From Candidatus Bathyarchaeota archaeon (GTDB lineage Archaea > Thermoproteota > Bathyarchaeia > TCS64), in contig JABXKY010000354.1 of assembly GCA_013619005.1 (NCBI GenBank), positions 1 through 7,628 of the forward strand: a stretch of DNA of 7,628 nt. Reading direction: 5' to 3'. Under the pieces are notes generated by a model that saw only the letters and a list, made by a program, of their open reading frames with translations, ran no database searches and was not told where the DNA came from. Both the position numbers and the translations under genes were made by a program. Below, one piece after another: positions 5,154 through 7,628 of this stretch. Every line of letters begins with the position of its first letter. Position 1 is the stretch's first letter.

Positions 5154-5945
5154 TCACTGTGGGTTCTTGAGTGCGTCAAATTTCCTCATAATGAGCTGCA
5201 TGAGCTGGGGCTGGAGCCTGTACAGGGAACTTGCCTCCCCCTTGGGGATGAAGAGTCTGATGAGGTACACCTTCTCAAGGCGGTTGGCGGTGTTAAGGTA
5301 GGCCTCGGGGGTCCGTATCCCGTCTTTTCCGCAGACCTTGCAGAAATCCTTGATGGCCGGTGCGATGACCCTCATCATTATGTCCTCCTCGGTGAACGCG
5401 TGGCTGAACCCGATGGTGAAAGTGTATTTTATGACTTCTTCATGGGTTAGGTTCAGTATCCTGCTGTTCATCACTTGGGTATTAGGCACCTTGAGCAGGT
5501 TGAACGTAGGCGTGTACAGGTTCGTGTAGTTGATTGCTATCTCCTCCACCTGTCCCTCTAGGTCCCCGATCTTGACATAATCCTCCACTTTGAATGGCTG
5601 GGAGAGGAGCACGTAGAACCCAGCGACCACGTTGTTGATGGTCTGGCTGGAGCCAAAGCCCAAGGCCGCGCCCATAAGAGCGGATGTCCCCACGAAGAGG
5701 TCCGTGGGCAGGTCGAATATGGTGAGAATGGCGGTGCTTGATACGATTATCGCTACCACCCTGACGATCAGTCTCAACGCATTTATTACGTGGGGCTCAA
5801 GTCCGAGATCGGAGCCCCGCCGCTTGAGCACGCTGAGGACAGTCTTGTATAAGAAATAGATGACAACTATGGAGATTGCAGCTACCACGAACCTGTAGCC
5901 CTCGGTCTGTATCGTTAGTAACGCGTCTTCGAACAATGAGTACAC
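5154..5945 (-). CDS. Small-conductance mechanosensitive channel, MscS family
   Basis: This 263-residue integral membrane protein opens under membrane tension to release solutes after osmotic downshock. It has three predicted helices: about 18-40 (VVAAISIVVIYFLY), 58-79, and the pore-lining helix 84-115 with the Gly/Ala-rich packing SALMGAALGFGSSQTINNVVAGF. The beta domain follows (QPFKVEDYVKIGDLEGQVEEI, then VPNTQVMNSRILNL), then the alpha/beta C-terminal domain. It is slightly shorter than E. coli MscS (286 residues) and has the minimal three-helix plan. A lone Cys202-x-x-Cys205 occurs in the C-terminal domain. The outermost start is GTG at 5945. TTG at 5936 is at least as likely, since AGGTG lies 6 nt before it and includes that GTG; the protein would then have 260 residues. 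A T7 tract follows the stop, and a palindromic TATA lies upstream, so it is probably monocistronic. Confidence 0.92.
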   Translation of the reverse strand: MYSLFEDALLTIQTEGYRFVVAAISIVVIYFLYKTVLSVLKRRGSDLGLEPHVINALRLIVRVVAIIVSSTAILTIFDLPTDLFVGTSALMGAALGFGSSQTINNVVAGFYVLLSQPFKVEDYVKIGDLEGQVEEIAINYTNLYTPTFNLLKVPNTQVMNSRILNLTHEEVIKYTFTIGFSHAFTEEDIMMRVIAPAIKDFCKVCGKDGIRTPEAYLNTANRLEKVYLIRLFIPKGEASSLYRLQPQLMQLIMRKFDALKNPQ

Positions 5946-5947
5946 CT
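5943..5947 (-). promoter_or_regulatory. Shine-Dalgarno AGGTG favouring the mscS TTG start at 5936
   Basis: AGGTG ends 6 nt before the in-frame TTG at 5936, the same spacing as for the polyferredoxin and AOR2. The GTG at 5945 lies inside this site, and its own upstream match (AGGA) is too far away. This suggests the channel starts three codons later than the longest reading. Confidence 0.4.
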
Positions 5948-6030
5948 GATTGTGAGTCCTATTGCCCCTTCTCCTTGAAAACGTTTCCAGCGCCCTCAGT
6001 TTGGGCGTGCGTGCGCACCAAGGTAAGGTA

Positions 6031-6040
6031 GCTTATAAGC
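6031..6040 (-). promoter_or_regulatory. Palindromic TATA element of mscS
   Basis: GCTTATAAGC is a perfect palindrome in the 123-nt gap after folC. It would place the start site near 6010, beside GTGCGCAC (6011-6018), another perfect palindrome flanked by TTGG and CCAA. The leader would be about 65 nt. This supports a separate transcript for the channel. Confidence 0.4.
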
Positions 6041-6068
6041 GACGACGCTGACAAGCCCGCCGAGGCTG

Positions 6069-7376
6069 TCAGGCATTTAGTCGATCCGCAAAGTAGGACC
6101 GGGCATCCCCTGCAAGGTACACGGATCCGATGACTAGCACCATGTCCCCCTCGCCCGCCTGGTTCACGGCGGTCTCAAACGCAATATCGCTTTCGAGCTG
6201 GACCTGATACGTCTTCCCTGCCTTGTTTATCTCCTTTATCAGTACCTCTGGTTCGGCTGCGCGAGCCGTGACGCTGTGCTTTGTGATGATGAAATGGTCG
6301 GCGACCTGGGCTATGTTCTCGATCATGCCTTCTATGTTCTTGTCAGAGGACATGCTGACCACAGCAATCAAGCGGCCGTAAGAAAAATCGGACTGGATGG
6401 TCCTCCTGACAGCCTCAGTGGCCTCTGCGTCCTTTGCGCAGTCAAGAACAACAAGGGGCTTCTTGTTGACTACCTCAAGGCGTGCGGGCCAGTAGACATG
6501 GCGGAGCCCGTTTCGCACTGCTTCATCTGTGATCGAAAGGTCTTTCTTTTGAAGCTCCTCGACAGCGGAAACAGCGGTAGCCGCGTTGATTATCTGGTGC
6601 CCGCCGAACAGGGGGATCAAGAGGGCATCGTATCGTGCATTCTCGGTTGCTAGGTTGAATATCTGACCATCGGAGAACGCGCTCTTCTTCTCAGAGGTGG
6701 TGGTCTCTGTAACCCTTACCACCTTTGTGCCTATCGAGTCGGCTTTTTCCTTGAACACGTTGAAGACGTTGTCGCGTTCCTCGGCGGTAACCAGCACGCT
6801 GTTTGGTTTGATTATACCCCCCTTCTCGTATGCGATGTCCTCCAGGGTCGGGCCCAGGATGTTCACGTGCTCGAAGCCGATGTTGGTGATAACGCTGACG
6901 AGGGGGTTGAGGACGTTTGTGGCGTCAAGCCTTCCCCCCAGCCCTACCTCGATGACGCCGTAATCAACGCCTTGCTCCTTGAAGTACTTGAAGCAGGCCG
7001 CTGTTACTATATCGAAGAACCGGAGCGGCATCGGCTCGGGGTAGTCAATCATCCTGTTGAACAGGACCTCGATCTCGTTGAGGAGCCTGGTTACGTCCTC
7101 GGCGGGTATCATCTCGCCGCCCACCCTGATTCGCTCCCTGAAATCCTCAAGGTGAGGGGACGTGTAGAGACCCACCTTGTAACCTGCGGCGTGGAGGATC
7201 GAGGCGATCATGGCCGAGGTCGAGCCCTTCCCGTTGGTGCCCCCTACATGGATGGCGCCAAAGCTCTCCTGAGGGTTGCCCATCAGGTCTAGGATATGCT
7301 TCGTGGGTCCGAGCGTTCGTTCTGGGCCGAAACGCCTGACGTTAAAGAGCCATTCCAGTGCTTCGTCGTAGTTCAT
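6069..7376 (-). CDS. folC: Bifunctional folylpolyglutamate synthase / dihydrofolate synthase (FolC family)
   Basis: This 435-residue Mur-ligase-fold cytoplasmic enzyme joins glutamate to dihydropteroate or to folates, using ATP. Seen in order: P-loop GTNGKGS (46-52), signature YTSPHLEDFRERI (71-83), second signature EVGLGGRLDATN (143-154), GFEH with His170, and YEKGGIIK with Lys185 in the place of the carbamylated lysine. WPARLEV (296-302) opens the C-terminal domain, and GSVYLAGDAR (417-426) lies near the end. Length is normal. One oddity: the usual C-domain DGAHNP motif reads DCAKDA from residue 312, losing the conserved His-Asn-Pro. In an archaeon the acceptor might be folate or another pterin, so the substrate is less certain than the family. 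The ATG at 7376 fits the family N-terminus; a weak GGGGA lies 7 nt upstream. The mscS gene follows after 123 nt but has its own promoter-like element. Confidence 0.92.
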   Translation of the reverse strand: MNYDEALEWLFNVRRFGPERTLGPTKHILDLMGNPQESFGAIHVGGTNGKGSTSAMIASILHAAGYKVGLYTSPHLEDFRERIRVGGEMIPAEDVTRLLNEIEVLFNRMIDYPEPMPLRFFDIVTAACFKYFKEQGVDYGVIEVGLGGRLDATNVLNPLVSVITNIGFEHVNILGPTLEDIAYEKGGIIKPNSVLVTAEERDNVFNVFKEKADSIGTKVVRVTETTTSEKKSAFSDGQIFNLATENARYDALLIPLFGGHQIINAATAVSAVEELQKKDLSITDEAVRNGLRHVYWPARLEVVNKKPLVVLDCAKDAEATEAVRRTIQSDFSYGRLIAVVSMSSDKNIEGMIENIAQVADHFIITKHSVTARAAEPEVLIKEINKAGKTYQVQLESDIAFETAVNQAGEGDMVLVIGSVYLAGDARSYFADRLNA

Positions 7377-7416
7377 AGTTCAGTCCCCGGTCGTCCACGC
7401 AAATTAAGTAGTCCCA

Positions 7417-7424
7417 TTATTTAA
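7417..7424 (-). promoter_or_regulatory. TATA box of folC
   Basis: TTAAATAA on the minus strand is centred about 45 nt before the folC ATG and preceded by TTAGG. Transcription would begin near 7394 with a leader of about 18 nt. It is the best promoter candidate in the upstream region. Confidence 0.5.
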
Positions 7425-7522
7425 CCTAAGACATACCTGTCTGGGCTTGGGTTTTATGGAGCTAGCTTTTCGCGCGCGGACGATATCGAATAAAAAGGTC
7501 TTCGCGTCGTATGTGTCTAGCT

Positions 7523-7563
7523 CTCGCCAAGGGTAAAAGTTGTTTTCCGTTTGTATAGGCGAG
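7523..7563. other. Possible stem-loop in the non-coding region before folC
   Basis: CTCGCC (7523-7528) pairs perfectly with GGCGAG (7558-7563), and an inner GGTAAAA faces TTTTCC. The surrounding 7377-7628 region has no convincing gene on either strand: there is no tRNA T-loop signature, and the only short plus-strand frame (ATGGAG near 7456, 26 codons) is unsupported. The last 20 bases are a TATATA-rich tract cut by the edge. Confidence 0.25.
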
Positions 7564-7628
7564 TCTTGTAACCGTTTTAACTGGGTTCTACACTATTACG
7601 TTAGCATAGACATATATCATATATATAG

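Noticed and set aside
4497..5450. A 317-codon open frame on the plus strand across the polyferredoxin gene, the gap and part of mscS
   Set aside because: It lies antisense to two clearly recognisable proteins, and its translation shows no family motif. It is a by-product of codon usage on the other strand.
7456..7536. A 26-codon plus-strand frame starting ATGGAGCTAGC
   Set aside because: It has no good Shine-Dalgarno or promoter spacing, lacks recognisable features and is within the range of chance.
7377..7628. A tRNA gene in the upstream gap
   Set aside because: No GTTCRANNC T-loop with matching acceptor stem was found on either strand.
1..7628. CRISPR array, insertion sequence or attachment site
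   Set aside because: No regularly spaced direct repeats, transposase motifs, terminal inverted repeats or duplicated target sites were seen.

Overview
The window reads as part of a chromosome of an anaerobic archaeon. Three things point that way: two tungsten-enzyme (aldehyde ferredoxin oxidoreductase, AOR) genes; TATA-like boxes about 25-30 nt before several starts; and bare T7 tracts, with little or no hairpin, after two stop codons. Translation signals are mixed. Three starts have a Shine-Dalgarno sequence exactly 6 nt upstream, and others have none and look leaderless. GC content is moderate and the lineage cannot be fixed from the sequence; an uncultured euryarchaeal or Thermoplasmata-like group is only a guess. 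Every supported gene lies on the minus strand, so transcription runs from high to low coordinates.

Layout in order of transcription: 7628-7377 is non-coding and holds the folC promoter. folC (7376-6069) encodes a folylpolyglutamate/dihydrofolate synthase-type Mur-ligase-fold enzyme. A 123-nt gap with a palindromic TATA element precedes a small MscS-type mechanosensitive channel gene (5945-5154), which ends in a T7 tract. A 204-nt gap carries a promoter for the redox cluster. That cluster starts with a 16-cysteine, four-cluster polyferredoxin (4949-4428), fused by an ATGA overlap to a divergent AOR (AOR2, 4431-2563). A compact terminator/promoter of about 50 nt follows, then a MoaD/ThiS-like protein ending in Gly-Gly (2512-2234). 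A 202-nt spacer rich in palindromes leads to a second, canonical AOR (AOR1, 2031-199). A T-rich end and a perfect hairpin follow, then the N-terminus of a membrane-anchored protein that runs off the window (115-1).

The core is a tungsten (or molybdenum) pterin oxidoreductase module. The polyferredoxin and AOR2 probably form an AorA-AorB-like or WOR5/PF1479-like complex that oxidises aldehydes, or reduces acids, with low-potential electron exchange. The MoaD-like protein probably supplies sulfur for the pterin dithiolene. AOR1 has textbook cluster, pterin and active-site motifs. AOR2 has altered spacing of the cluster cysteines and a degraded pterin motif, which makes it the most interesting protein here. 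folC and mscS appear to be unrelated neighbours with their own promoters.
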